From: Bacteroides ndongoniae
GTDB taxonomy: Bacteria; Bacteroidota; Bacteroidia; Bacteroidales; Bacteroidaceae
DNA length: 64,000 nucleotides
Direction: 5' to 3'
Assembly: GCF_900108345.1 (NCBI RefSeq)
Contig: NZ_FNVV01000013.1
Location: 124,001-188,000, forward strand
Shown here: positions 1 through 8,260 of the stretch, in pieces
How positions within the stretch are numbered: position 1 is the stretch's first letter
How the letters are laid out: each line of letters starts with the position of its first letter
Made by a program: the position numbers and the translations under genes
Notes under the pieces: generated by a model
Databases searched by the model: none
Told to the model about the DNA's origin: nothing
Seen by the model: only the letters and a program-made list of their open reading frames with translations

Positions 1-716
1 TCGACAATTTCACCCCGGTCGATGATTTTCTGTCCGCTCAGTACGATGCCGTTGGCCCAGGAGTAGTTGTTGAGCACTTCTTTCCGTGCGCTTTCCGTAC
101 GTTCCTGATCGTAGGTAAGGTTAGGCAACAGATATTCGTTGAGCGAGCATTGGCGCAGAAGGTCGCGGCGATAGTGCACGGTGTCGGCGTTCATCAGGTA
201 GGCATAGGCGCTTTTTACCGAAAACAGCTTGTCGGTATTGCGTTGTTGGGCCAGTTTGTCGTCGATAATCATGATGGCTGCCGTGCTGTCTTGACGGAGC
301 TGCTCAAGATTGTCGGTCGATAGTATGCCGGCACTGTAGACTTCAGTCAGCTTTTTCTCCAGATGGCGGAGATAGTCAGACGAAGGCAGAATATCTCGCA
401 AATGGTGCTGATAATCGTTCTTCAGCTTGTTGATGGCAGCCTGGCCGATGCTGTTGTCTACCTGATAGTAAGGCTGGAAGTTGGCCAGTATGCTGTCTTG
501 CTCGTGTTTCACTACCTTATCGTCCTTGTAGATGGGAAAGTCGAAGGTAGCCATCAGTTGGCCGTACTTCCACGGTTTGTCAATATCAAACTGGTAGTTG
601 AATTTGCCGTCGCGGGGCAGAAAGTATACAATAAGGGCGACAGTACCGATGAAAATCAGTGCTCTATATAGCAAATTTCTGTAGAGTCGGGTCTGTTTCT
701 CGTTGAAATAGCTCAT
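1..716 (-). CDS. 7TM-HD (HDIG) family membrane phosphohydrolase, N-terminal part
   Basis: Partial gene: it starts with ATG at 716 and runs off the left edge after about 238 codons without a stop. The start MSYFNEKQTRLYRN is followed by one hydrophobic segment (about residues 15-31) and a long soluble region. This is the layout of the extracytoplasmic domain that precedes seven membrane helices and a cytoplasmic HD hydrolase domain in the 7TMR-HD (PgpH/YqfF-like) family. The helices and the HD motif lie outside the window, so the catalytic part cannot be checked. In related proteins the HD domain degrades cyclic di-AMP; applying that here is inference. The gene is divergent from gltX across a 97-base spacer. 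Confidence 0.72.
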   Translation of the reverse strand, partial: MSYFNEKQTRLYRNLLYRALIFIGTVALIVYFLPRDGKFNYQFDIDKPWKYGQLMATFDFPIYKDDKVVKHEQDSILANFQPYYQVDNSIGQAAINKLKNDYQHHLRDILPSSDYLRHLEKKLTEVYSAGILSTDNLEQLRQDSTAAIMIIDDKLAQQRNTDKLFSVKSAYAYLMNADTVHYRRDLLRQCSLNEYLLPNLTYDQERTESARKEVLNNYSWANGIVLSGQKIIDRGEIV

Positions 717-774
717 AATGCTTGAATTTTTTGCGAAAAGTACAAAAAAAAACAATAGTGTGGAAAAAAAGGCT

Positions 775-782
775 TAATTTTG
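775..782 (+). promoter_or_regulatory. Putative gltX promoter, -7 element
   Basis: TAATTTTG matches the Bacteroides -7 consensus TAnnTTTG and lies 31 bases before the gltX start. No clear TTTG is found 19-21 bases upstream, so only half of the promoter is supported. Confidence 0.4.
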
Positions 783-813
783 CCATCTAAATTATTTATA
801 AGTAAGGAAGATT

Positions 814-2340
814 ATGACAGAAAGAAGAGTCAGAGTCCGTTTTGCTCCAAGTCCAACGGGCGCATTGCACATCGGAGGTGTGCGTACTGCTTTATATAAC
901 TACCTCTTTGCACGTCAGCATGGAGGCGATCTCATTTTTCGTATAGAAGATACTGACAGCAACCGCTTTGTGCCGGGTGCCGAGGAATATATTTTAGAGT
1001 CTTTCAAGTGGCTGGGCATTCCCTTCGACGAGGGAGTTAGCTTCGGCGGAAATTACGGTCCTTACCGTCAGTCGGAACGTCGCGATATTTACAAGAAATA
1101 TGTGCAGGTGTTGCTCGATGCCGGCAAGGCTTATATAGCTTTCGATACTCCCGAGGAACTGGAAGCAAAGCGTAAGGAGATTCCTAACTTCCAGTATGAC
1201 GCTTCGACTCGTATGCAGATGCGCAATTCGCTCACGATGCCTAAGGAAGAGGTAGATGCCTTGATTGCCGACGGCAAGCAATATGTAGTTCGCTTCCGGA
1301 TTGAACCGAACGAAGACGTGCATGTGAACGACCTTATCCGTGGCGAAGTGGTCATCAATTCCTCGATTCTCGACGATAAAGTACTCTACAAGTCGGCCGA
1401 CGAATTGCCTACTTATCACCTGGCCAATATTGTGGACGACCATCTGATGGAAGTGTCGCATGTGATCCGTGGTGAAGAGTGGTTGCCTTCTGCTCCTTTG
1501 CATGTATTGCTTTACCGTGCTTTCGGATGGGAAGATACGATGCCCCAGTTCGCGCATCTGCCTCTGTTGCTGAAGCCTGAAGGCAACGGTAAACTGAGTA
1601 AGCGCGATGGTGATCGTCTGGGATTCCCGGTATTCCCGCTGGAGTGGCAAGATCCGAAGACGGGCGAAGTGTCGTCGGGTTATCGCGAGTCAGGCTATCT
1701 GCCCGAAGCGGTCATCAACTTCCTTGCTTTGCTGGGATGGAACCCCGGTAACGATCAGGAGCTGATGTCGATGGATGAGCTGGTGAAGCTGTTCAACCTG
1801 AGTCATTGCAGCAAGTCTGGTGCGAAGTTCGACTATAAGAAAGGTATCTGGTTTAACCATGAATATATTCTGCGCAAGTCCGACGAAGAAATTGCACAGT
1901 TGTTCAAGCCGGTTCTGGCAGACAATGGTGTTGATGTCAGCAAGTATTCTGATGAATATCTGACGAAAGTGGTTTCTTTGGTGAAGGGTCGTGTGAACTT
2001 CGTGAAGGAACTTTGGGCACAGGCTGCTTTCTTCTTTGTTGCACCTGCCACTTATGCAGAAAAGGATGTAAAGAAACGCTGGTCGGAAGATACTCCACGC
2101 ATTATGGGTGAACTGATGGAAGTATTGCGTGGCATCGAAGACTTTTCGTCGAAACCTGCCGAAGATGTTGTAATAGGCTGGATTACCGAGAAAGGATATC
2201 ATATGGGCAATGTGATGAATGCTTTCCGTCTGGCTGTCGTAGGCGAATGCAAAGGCCCCCACATGTTCGACATTACAGAACTTCTGGGCAAGGAAGAAAC
2301 ATTGCAACGCATACAGCGTGCGGTAGAAGTGATAGGCTGA
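814..2340 (+). CDS. gltX: Glutamate--tRNA ligase
   Basis: Class I aminoacyl-tRNA synthetase (508 aa) that charges tRNA-Glu with glutamate, using ATP, in the cytoplasm. The N terminus [18 protein letters not shown] carries the HIGH-type ATP motif (HIGG, residues 19-22), and the KMSKS-type loop reads KLSKR at residues 260-264. The C-terminal third is the anticodon-binding region. Length fits Bacteroides GltX. No gatABC genes are visible nearby, so whether the enzyme also charges tRNA-Gln cannot be judged. kdtA follows after 44 bases and is probably cotranscribed. Confidence 0.97.
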   Translation: MTERRVRVRFAPSPTGALHIGGVRTALYNYLFARQHGGDLIFRIEDTDSNRFVPGAEEYILESFKWLGIPFDEGVSFGGNYGPYRQSERRDIYKKYVQVLLDAGKAYIAFDTPEELEAKRKEIPNFQYDASTRMQMRNSLTMPKEEVDALIADGKQYVVRFRIEPNEDVHVNDLIRGEVVINSSILDDKVLYKSADELPTYHLANIVDDHLMEVSHVIRGEEWLPSAPLHVLLYRAFGWEDTMPQFAHLPLLLKPEGNGKLSKRDGDRLGFPVFPLEWQDPKTGEVSSGYRESGYLPEAVINFLALLGWNPGNDQELMSMDELVKLFNLSHCSKSGAKFDYKKGIWFNHEYILRKSDEEIAQLFKPVLADNGVDVSKYSDEYLTKVVSLVKGRVNFVKELWAQAAFFFVAPATYAEKDVKKRWSEDTPRIMGELMEVLRGIEDFSSKPAEDVVIGWITEKGYHMGNVMNAFRLAVVGECKGPHMFDITELLGKEETLQRIQRAVEVIG

Positions 2341-2384
2341 GATTTGCAATATCAACAAAAGTTGTACCTCTAATTCTTGACTAA

Positions 2385-3611
2385 ATGAGCGTACTTTACA
2401 ATTTGGCGATTGCCATTTATGATATTCTTGTTCATCTGGATGCTCCGTTCAGCCGCAAGCCCCGGAAGATGATGAAAGGGCATTGGGTGGTGTATGAACT
2501 GTTGCGTCAGCAGTTGGACAAGAATGTACGTTATATCTGGTTTCATGCTGCTTCGCTGGGCGAGTTCGAGCAGGGCCGTCCGCTCATCGAGAAGATACGC
2601 GAAAAGTATCCCGAATACGGAATCTTGCTGACATTCTTCTCGCCGTCGGGCTATGAAGTGCGCAAGAACTATAGAGGGGCAGACGTAGTGTGCTATCTGC
2701 CTTTTGACAAACCTCGTAACGTACGCAAGTTTCTGGATCTGGTAAATCCTTGTATGGCGTTCTTTATCAAGTACGAATTCTGGAAGAACTACTTGGACGA
2801 ACTGCACAGACGTTGCATTCCGGTGTATAGCGTTTCTTCCATATTCCGCCGTGGGCAGATATTCTTCAAGTGGTATGGGGGGACGTATCGCAATGTACTC
2901 CGTAACTTCGATCATCTGTTTGTGCAGAACGAACGCTCCAAACGCTATCTGGCCAAGATTGGCATCAATCGTGTGACAGTAGTGGGAGATACCCGTTTCG
3001 ACCGTGTGCTGCAAATACGCGAGGAAGCGAAAGTGCTGCCGCTGGTTGAGGCGTTTAAGAACAATACCATGACTTTCGTTGCAGGTAGTTCCTGGCAACC
3101 CGATGAGGATTTGTTTATTGAATATTTCAATCAGCATCCGGAAATCAAGCTGATTATTGCTCCTCATGTGATTGATGAGAACCATCTGGTAGAGATAATC
3201 GGTAAGCTGAAGCGTCCTTATGTGCGCTATACCCGTGCCGATGAAACGAATGTGCGTAAGGCTGATTGTCTGATTATAGACTGCTTCGGCCTGCTTTCGT
3301 CTATTTACCGTTATGGTGAGATTGCTTATATTGGCGGCGGTTTTGGGGTAGGCATTCACAATACGCTCGAAGCAGCGGTTTATGGCATTCCCGTTATTTT
3401 GGGTCCCAAGTATCAGAAGTTTCAGGAAGCTATTCAGCTGATCGAGTCAAAAGGTGCTTACTCAATCAAGAACTATGAGGAACTGAAAGCGTTGCTTGAC
3501 CGTCTGCTTACCGACGAAAAGTTCTTGAAAGAGACTGGTGTGAATGCCGGACAATATGTGACGGGTAATGCCGGTGCAACGGATAAGATATTGGGAATGA
3601 TTAATTTCTGA
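2385..3611 (+). CDS. waaA: 3-deoxy-D-manno-octulosonic acid (Kdo) transferase
   Basis: GT30 glycosyltransferase (kdtA/waaA, 408 aa) that moves Kdo from CMP-Kdo to lipid A precursor at the inner face of the cytoplasmic membrane. The N-terminal half carries HAASLGEFEQG, which contains the conserved catalytic-type Glu (residue 60). The C-terminal half has the glycine-rich nucleotide-sugar motif YIGGGFGVGIHNTLEAA around residues 310-327. A hydrophobic N terminus is consistent with membrane association. The gene lies 44 bases after gltX and ends 26 bases before a bidirectional terminator. Confidence 0.93.
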   Translation: MSVLYNLAIAIYDILVHLDAPFSRKPRKMMKGHWVVYELLRQQLDKNVRYIWFHAASLGEFEQGRPLIEKIREKYPEYGILLTFFSPSGYEVRKNYRGADVVCYLPFDKPRNVRKFLDLVNPCMAFFIKYEFWKNYLDELHRRCIPVYSVSSIFRRGQIFFKWYGGTYRNVLRNFDHLFVQNERSKRYLAKIGINRVTVVGDTRFDRVLQIREEAKVLPLVEAFKNNTMTFVAGSSWQPDEDLFIEYFNQHPEIKLIIAPHVIDENHLVEIIGKLKRPYVRYTRADETNVRKADCLIIDCFGLLSSIYRYGEIAYIGGGFGVGIHNTLEAAVYGIPVILGPKYQKFQEAIQLIESKGAYSIKNYEELKALLDRLLTDEKFLKETGVNAGQYVTGNAGATDKILGMINF

Positions 3612-3637
3612 TTTTTCCCAACTTTATATTTTAATGA

Positions 3638-3679
3638 TTTTCAGCCGCCTCTGGACATGTTGCCGGAGGCGGCTGAAAA
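3638..3679. terminator. Bidirectional intrinsic terminator between waaA and the carbonic-anhydrase-like gene
   Basis: TTTTCAGCCGCCTC (3638-3651) is the exact reverse complement of GAGGCGGCTGAAAA (3666-3679), and the stem can extend inward by three more pairs. T tracts on both strands flank the GC stem, so it can end both converging transcripts. Confidence 0.85.
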
Positions 3680-3712
3680 AGTATTTATAGGTATGAAATA
3701 ACAAGTTTGTGG

Positions 3713-4228
3713 TTATTCTTTATACCATTGTGAGTACATCAGGTAATTGTGGGCTATCTTCTGGTTCAGCTCTTTGGCCTGTTCGGGGTCTACTTTCTTG
3801 ATGAACTTGGCGGGTACTCCTCCCCAGATACTTCCCGGTTCGATGACTGTGTTGCTCAATACCAGAGAGCCGGCGGCGACGATGGCGCCTTCGCCTACTA
3901 CTGCATGATCCAGGATGGTGGCTCCCATGCCTACCAGAGCATAGTCTTTGATGGTTGCACCGTGGATTGTAACGTTATGGCCTACAGAAACATGGTCTCC
4001 GATTTCGATAGTCGATTTTTCGTACAGTGTATGCAGTACGCTGCCATCCTGGATATTGACTCCATTACCGATACGGATGGAATTGACATCTCCTCGTAGG
4101 ACGGCGTTGAACCACACACTACAGTCACGACCCATTTTTACATCGCCGACGATGGTGGCATTGTCGGCCAAAAAACAATTTTCTCCAATTTCGGGTGTAA
4201 ATCCTCTTACTGATTTTATTAATGCCAT
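3713..4228 (-). CDS. Gamma-carbonic-anhydrase family protein (YrdA/PaaY-like)
   Basis: A 171-aa left-handed beta-helix protein made of hexapeptide repeats (for example IGNGVNIQDGSVLH and VGMGATILDHAVVG). Histidines 66, 84 and 89, in DGSVLH and GHNVTIHG, occupy the positions of the zinc ligands in gamma-class carbonic anhydrases, so a metal trimer is expected. Members called YrdA, PaaY or CaiE often have weak or unproven carbonic anhydrase activity, so the substrate is open. The gene lies 39 bases downstream of the aminopeptidase gene on the same strand and probably shares its transcript. Confidence 0.88.
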   Translation of the reverse strand: MALIKSVRGFTPEIGENCFLADNATIVGDVKMGRDCSVWFNAVLRGDVNSIRIGNGVNIQDGSVLHTLYEKSTIEIGDHVSVGHNVTIHGATIKDYALVGMGATILDHAVVGEGAIVAAGSLVLSNTVIEPGSIWGGVPAKFIKKVDPEQAKELNQKIAHNYLMYSQWYKE

Positions 4229-4267
4229 ATTTTTAGTTTTTATTATGTGATTGACAGATTGATGTGC

Positions 4268-6049
4268 TTAAATTGCTTGGCAAGCGTTCTTTAACCATTG
4301 GCATTCGTCTTCATCAAGAAGTGGCGAAAGTTTTTCGTATACTGTATGGTGATAATCATTCAGCCAGTTGACTTCTTCGGTAGTTAACAATGACTTAATA
4401 ATGCCTTTCGTACAGATAGGACATAGGGTCACAGTCTCGAACTTGAGATAGTTGCCGAACATGCCCTCGCCTGCCGGTATGGTCAGTACCAGATTTTCGG
4501 TTCGTATGCCGTGGCTTCCGGCTTTGTAGACTCCAGGTTCGTTCGAAGTAAGCATGCCGACGTGCAGGGTGACAGGGTTTTCGTTCATCCGGATGCTTTG
4601 CGGTCCTTCATGCACATTCAGGAAATGTCCTACCCCATGACCTGTCCCGTGGAGGAAGTTCATGTGATGCTGCCATATCGGCATACGAGCCAATACGTCC
4701 AATTGGGCTCCTCGTGTTCCTTCGGGGAAAACGGCCATGGCCAATGCGATATGTCCTTTCAGGATGAGGGTGTAGTCGGTCTTTTCTTCTTCGGTCAGTT
4801 CGCCCAGTGCAATGGTACGGGTAATGTCGGTTGTTCCGTCCAGGTACTGTGCCCCCGAATCCAGCAGTAAGAACCCTTCGGGCTTGAGAACAACGTCCGT
4901 TTCCGGTGTAGCTTCGTAATGAACGATGGCGCCGTGTTCTTTATAGCCGGCGATGGTATCGAAGCTCTCGCCGATGTAGAGAGGTTGGGCGGCCCGGAGT
5001 TCATGCAGTTTTTTATCGATGCTGATTTCGGTTTCCTTGCCGGTCGGTACGGCTGTCTCAAGCCATTTCAGGAATTTGACAAGAGCTACGCCGTCCTTTA
5101 ACATAGCCGAACGTATTCCGCTTATCTCCTGTTCGTTGCGGATTGCTTTCAGCAGACTTACAGGGGAAGGACCGGTTACGATCGTACATTCCGGAGCGAT
5201 AGCCGAATAGACCGAATAATTGGTTTTGGATGGCTCTGCCAGTATGCTTGTATTGTTCAGTTGCTTCAGGAATTGCTCGATTTCATTATAAGAATGTATT
5301 TCTATCTTGCTGTGATGGAGGTATGCTGCAAGTTCTTTGGTTACTTTCTCTGGTTCGATAAAGAAATGTACACTATCCTGTCCTATTAGTAAATAGCTGA
5401 TAACAACGGGGTTGCAGTGTACGTCGTTCCCGCGGATATTGAGTGTCCAGGCTATCTCGTCCAAAGCTGTGAGCAGAATGTACTTTGCATCGTCTTTTAG
5501 GATAGCCTTACGGATAGTCTCTATTTTCTCTTCGCAGCTTTTTCCTGCATAACAGATGTCGTAGATAAAAGCTGGGGTGTTTGGGATGGATGGACGGTCT
5601 GTCCACAGTTCCTCCATGGGATCGGCAATGGCTTTGATAGAAATATTTGCTTCGGCCAATTCTTTTTCCAGTAAAGCAACTTGTGTGGCAGAAAACATTT
5701 TGCCGTCAATACCTACCGTCTCTTCGGCTTTTAGGTGAGCAGCCAGAAATGCCGGTATAGAGGGAGTTTCTGGCAGCATTTCTTTATATAATACTATTTC
5801 AGTACCTTCTAACTGTTGTGCCGCCTGTAAAAAGTAGCGGGAGTCGGTCCATAAACCGGCTTCATGGTGAGTTATGACCACTGTGCCGGCTGATCCTGTA
5901 AATCCCGAGATCCATTTTCTCGATTCCCAGTGTGGGGCTACATATTCACTTAAGTGTGGGTCGGTACTTGGAATGATGAAGGCTGCTATGCCTTCTTTTT
6001 CCATAATAGTTCGGAGCGCTTTAATACGCAGATTGGTGTTTGGATTCAT
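4268..6049 (-). CDS. Aminopeptidase P family protein (Xaa-Pro aminopeptidase)
   Basis: A 593-aa M24B metallopeptidase expected to remove an N-terminal residue before proline. It has the three-part layout of eukaryote-like APP1: two creatinase-type N-terminal domains (about 1-310), the pita-bread catalytic domain (about 315-530) and a C-terminal tail (about 535-593). Metal-binding motifs are visible: LLDSGAQYLDGTTDITRT (two Asp), HGTGHGVGHF near residue 467, NEPGVY near 502, and ENLVL near 518. No signal peptide is seen, so it should be cytoplasmic. A promoter-like sequence lies 40-70 bases upstream. Confidence 0.94.
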   Translation of the reverse strand: MNPNTNLRIKALRTIMEKEGIAAFIIPSTDPHLSEYVAPHWESRKWISGFTGSAGTVVITHHEAGLWTDSRYFLQAAQQLEGTEIVLYKEMLPETPSIPAFLAAHLKAEETVGIDGKMFSATQVALLEKELAEANISIKAIADPMEELWTDRPSIPNTPAFIYDICYAGKSCEEKIETIRKAILKDDAKYILLTALDEIAWTLNIRGNDVHCNPVVISYLLIGQDSVHFFIEPEKVTKELAAYLHHSKIEIHSYNEIEQFLKQLNNTSILAEPSKTNYSVYSAIAPECTIVTGPSPVSLLKAIRNEQEISGIRSAMLKDGVALVKFLKWLETAVPTGKETEISIDKKLHELRAAQPLYIGESFDTIAGYKEHGAIVHYEATPETDVVLKPEGFLLLDSGAQYLDGTTDITRTIALGELTEEEKTDYTLILKGHIALAMAVFPEGTRGAQLDVLARMPIWQHHMNFLHGTGHGVGHFLNVHEGPQSIRMNENPVTLHVGMLTSNEPGVYKAGSHGIRTENLVLTIPAGEGMFGNYLKFETVTLCPICTKGIIKSLLTTEEVNWLNDYHHTVYEKLSPLLDEDECQWLKNACQAI

Positions 6050-6088
6050 ATTGCGTACATATTATATATAAAAGGAATGATTTTTCAC

Positions 6089-6119
6089 CAAAGTTACTTA
6101 CTTTCTTTTAATAATTCAA
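6089..6119 (-). promoter_or_regulatory. Promoter of the aminopeptidase P / carbonic-anhydrase-like operon
   Basis: Read on the minus strand, TTG (6119-6117) is followed by 20 bases and TAACTTTG (6096-6089), matching TTTG-N19-21-TAnnTTTG except for the first T. The start codon follows about 40 bases downstream. Confidence 0.6.
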
Positions 6120-6289
6120 CTTTGGTGGGCTTAAGTTGTGTTGAATCGAAGAGAGGAGAGTTCGTTTCGTCGGTTTTCTGTATTTGGGAATCGGAAGTCT
6201 TTGGGTTGATAGCTTTGAAGAATGACTAGCTTGTTGCTGTTGGAAAAACATGATTTTCAGTCTTATTCTATGATTTTTCTTCGGAATGT

Positions 6290-6320
6290 TTTGTGAATAA
6301 AGAAAGTATGTGTATTTTTG
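6290..6320 (+). promoter_or_regulatory. Promoter of the rpsU-xerC-hpf operon
   Basis: TTTG (6290-6293), 19 bases, then TATTTTTG (6313-6320): a full match to the Bacteroides primary sigma consensus. Transcription should start near 6327, giving a leader of about 48 bases that is A-rich and has no Shine-Dalgarno sequence before the rpsU ATG. Confidence 0.75.
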
Positions 6321-6374
6321 CGGCTCGAATTAATCGTGAGATTTTTAACCTATTAACAACTAAAAAACAAAAAA

Positions 6375-6566
6375 ATGATTGTAGTACCTGTAAAAGAAGG
6401 CGAAAACATTGAAAAAGCGCTGAAGAAGTTCAAAAGAAAATTTGAAAAGACTGGCATTATTAAGGAATTAAGAAACAGACAGCAATTCGACAAACCGTCT
6501 GTAATTAAGAGACTTAAGAAAGAGCATGCCGTTTATGTTCAAAAACTTCAGCAAGTAGAGGATTAA
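6375..6566 (+). CDS. rpsU: 30S ribosomal protein bS21
   Basis: A 63-aa basic protein beginning MIVVPVKEGENIEKALKKFK, a typical Bacteroides S21. It is one of the last proteins to join the 30S head-platform region. In Bacteroidota, bS21 helps hide the 16S anti-Shine-Dalgarno tail. It is the first gene of an operon with the recombinase and hpf genes. Confidence 0.96.
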   Translation: MIVVPVKEGENIEKALKKFKRKFEKTGIIKELRNRQQFDKPSVIKRLKKEHAVYVQKLQQVED

Positions 6567-6637
6567 TAATTCGTAAATTCCTTTGAAGTATTGAATTCTT
6601 TTCATACATTCGTTGCATGAATTATTGATGTAGCGAT

Positions 6638-7522
6638 ATGTTGTTGACAGATGCTTTTATAGAATATTTGCGGTATGAGCGGAATTATTCGGCGGGGACA
6701 GTAGCCTATTATAAAGCTGATATCCAAGATCTGCAAGATTTTATAGAAGAAAAAGTCGGAGACTTGACTCCTTCGGAAGTAGATGCGGAACTTATCCGTG
6801 AATGGGTGATAAGCTTGATGGATAAAGGGCTTCTTGCTTCTACGATTAACCGAAAGTTGAGTTCGCTCAGATCTTATTACAAGTTTCTGCTCCGCAAAGG
6901 AGAAGTGGATTCTGACCCGCTGCGAAGAGTGGTGGCTCCTAAAAAGAAGAAGGTCTTGCCTGTCTTTTTAAAGGAGAGTGATATGGATCGTGTGCTGGAT
7001 GATACGGATTTCGGTGAAGGATTTAAAGGTTGTCGGGATCGCTTGGTTATAGAAATGTTCTATGTAACAGGAATGCGTCTCGCCGAACTGATCGGACTTG
7101 ATGATGGAGATGTTGATTTTTCTCTTTCTCAGATTAAAGTGACGGGAAAAAGAAATAAGCAACGCTTGATTCCCTTTGGCGAAGAACTGAAGGTGATGAT
7201 GTCCGAGTATGTCAACAGGAGAAATGAGGTAGCGCCGGTTCGGTCGAATGCTTTTTTTATTCGCGAAAACGGTGAATGTCTTTCTCGGAGTTTCGTTACC
7301 AACCTTGTGAAACGAACTCTTTCAAAGGTAGTTGCTATAAAGAAAAGGAGTCCACACGTGCTGCGGCATACTTTTGCGACAACGATGCTGAATCATGATG
7401 CAAAGTTAGTTGCGATTAAAGAATTGCTGGGGCATGAAAGTTTGGCGACGACTGAGGTTTATACGCATACTACATTTGAGGAGCTAAAAAAAGTGTATAA
7501 CCAGGCTCATCCTCGGGCCTAA
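6638..7522 (+). CDS. XerC/XerD-type tyrosine recombinase
   Basis: A 294-aa site-specific recombinase with an N-terminal SAM-like core-binding domain (about 1-90) and a C-terminal catalytic domain. The catalytic residues are visible: Arg147 in TGMRLAEL, His240 and Arg243 in HVLRHTFAT, His266 in LGHESLATTEV, and the nucleophile Tyr275 in VYTH. Length and motifs fit chromosomal XerC/XerD, which resolve chromosome dimers at dif, rather than longer phage or conjugative-element integrases. No mobile element surrounds it. It lies between rpsU and hpf, 71 bases after the first and 18 before the second. Confidence 0.9.
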   Translation: MLLTDAFIEYLRYERNYSAGTVAYYKADIQDLQDFIEEKVGDLTPSEVDAELIREWVISLMDKGLLASTINRKLSSLRSYYKFLLRKGEVDSDPLRRVVAPKKKKVLPVFLKESDMDRVLDDTDFGEGFKGCRDRLVIEMFYVTGMRLAELIGLDDGDVDFSLSQIKVTGKRNKQRLIPFGEELKVMMSEYVNRRNEVAPVRSNAFFIRENGECLSRSFVTNLVKRTLSKVVAIKKRSPHVLRHTFATTMLNHDAKLVAIKELLGHESLATTEVYTHTTFEELKKVYNQAHPRA

Positions 7523-7528
7523 ATAAAA

Positions 7529-7536
7529 AAGGAGGT
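7529..7536 (+). promoter_or_regulatory. Strong Shine-Dalgarno sequence before hpf
   Basis: AAGGAGGT ends 4 bases before the hpf ATG. Shine-Dalgarno sequences this strong are uncommon in Bacteroidota, so it is noted as a start-defining and unusual site. Confidence 0.65.
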
Positions 7537-7540
7537 AACT

Positions 7541-7840
7541 ATGGAAGTAAGAATTCAATCAATTCACTTTGATGCGTCAGAGCAATTGCAGGCTTTTATT
7601 CAGAAGAAAGCTGCTAAGTTGGAGCGATTTTACGATGATATACAGAAAGTAGAGGTGTCATTAAAGGTAGTTAAACCAGAAACTGCAGAAAATAAGGAAG
7701 CTGGTGTTAAAGTGCTGGTTCCGAATGGCGAATTTTATGCAAATAAAGTTTGCGACTCTTTCGAAGAAGCGGTAGACTTGTGTCTGGATGCTTTGGAAAA
7801 GCAGCTGGTTAAGTACAAGGAAAAACAACGAAACAAATAA
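7541..7840 (+). CDS. hpf: Ribosome hibernation-promoting factor (short HPF/RaiA type)
   Basis: A 99-aa protein with the beta-alpha-beta-beta-beta-alpha fold of the HPF/YfiA family: MEVRIQSIHFDASEQLQAFI, then a lysine-rich helix and a C-terminal helix ending in KYKEKQRNK. It binds the 30S decoding centre and stalls idle ribosomes. It lacks the C-terminal dimerisation domain of long HPF. It is the last gene of the rpsU operon. Confidence 0.92.
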   Translation: MEVRIQSIHFDASEQLQAFIQKKAAKLERFYDDIQKVEVSLKVVKPETAENKEAGVKVLVPNGEFYANKVCDSFEEAVDLCLDALEKQLVKYKEKQRNK

Positions 7841-7844
7841 AAAT

Positions 7845-7861
7845 CCGCTAAAATTTTGCGG
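7845..7861 (+). terminator. Weak hairpin after hpf
   Basis: CCGC (7845-7848) pairs with GCGG (7858-7861), closing an AAAATTTT palindrome. No strong T run follows, so termination is probably partial. The right arm overlaps the -33 element of the next promoter. Confidence 0.35.
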
Positions 7862-7885
7862 GTAAAAAATAAATGCCTAAATTTG
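7855..7885 (+). promoter_or_regulatory. Promoter of the tRNA-tuf operon
   Basis: TTTG (7855-7858), 19 bases, then TAAATTTG (7878-7885): a full Bacteroides consensus match placed 45 bases before the first tRNA. A GC-rich inverted repeat (7885-7892 with 7913-7920) sits at the expected transcription start. Confidence 0.75.
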
Positions 7886-7929
7886 CAGCCGCTTAGCCTA
7901 AGCAAGGATGCAGCGGCTGCATAAAATAA

Positions 7930-8003
7930 GCCTCTTTAGCTCAGTTGGCCAGAGCACGTGATTTGTAATCTCGGGGTCGTTGGTTCGAATCCGACAAGAG
8001 GCT
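7930..8003 (+). tRNA. tRNA-Thr (anticodon TGT)
   Basis: A 74-base cloverleaf: acceptor GCCTCTT (7930-7936) with AAGAGGC (7996-8002), D arm GCTC/GAGC, anticodon TGT at 7964-7966 in the loop TTTGTAA, and T arm with GTTCGAATC. The anticodon stem CGTGA/TCTCG has a central T-T mismatch. CCA is not encoded. Confidence 0.95.
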
Positions 8004-8037
8004 CTCAAAAAAAAGGAAAAGAGTTCTTTGCTTTTTA

Positions 8038-8120
8038 GGGCAAATACCAGAGTGGCCAAATGGGGCAGACTGTAAATCTGCTGGCTTACGCCTTCGGTGG
8101 TTCGAATCCATCTTTGCCCA
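8038..8120 (+). tRNA. tRNA-Tyr (anticodon GTA)
   Basis: An 83-base class II tRNA with a long variable arm. Acceptor GGGCAAA (8038-8044) pairs with TTTGCCC (8113-8119). The anticodon GTA is at 8072-8074 inside the stem CAGA/TCTG. CCA is not encoded. Confidence 0.95.
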
Positions 8121-8140
8121 CACTCTTATTTCCTCCTCTT

Positions 8141-8212
<72 letters not shown>

Positions 8213-8260
8213 CATAAAAGTGTAAGCTGATTATTAATCAAATAAATAACAAGTAAAGCT

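Larger units (their letters stand above)
6050..6374. other. Divergent promoter region between the aminopeptidase P gene and rpsU
   Basis: This 325-base spacer holds outward promoters for both flanking operons. No convincing gene was found in it; short open frames at 6050-6229 have no recognisable product. Confidence 0.6.

Noticed and set aside
363..671. Open frame of 102 codons on the plus strand
   Set aside because: It is antisense to the well-supported 7TM-HD gene.
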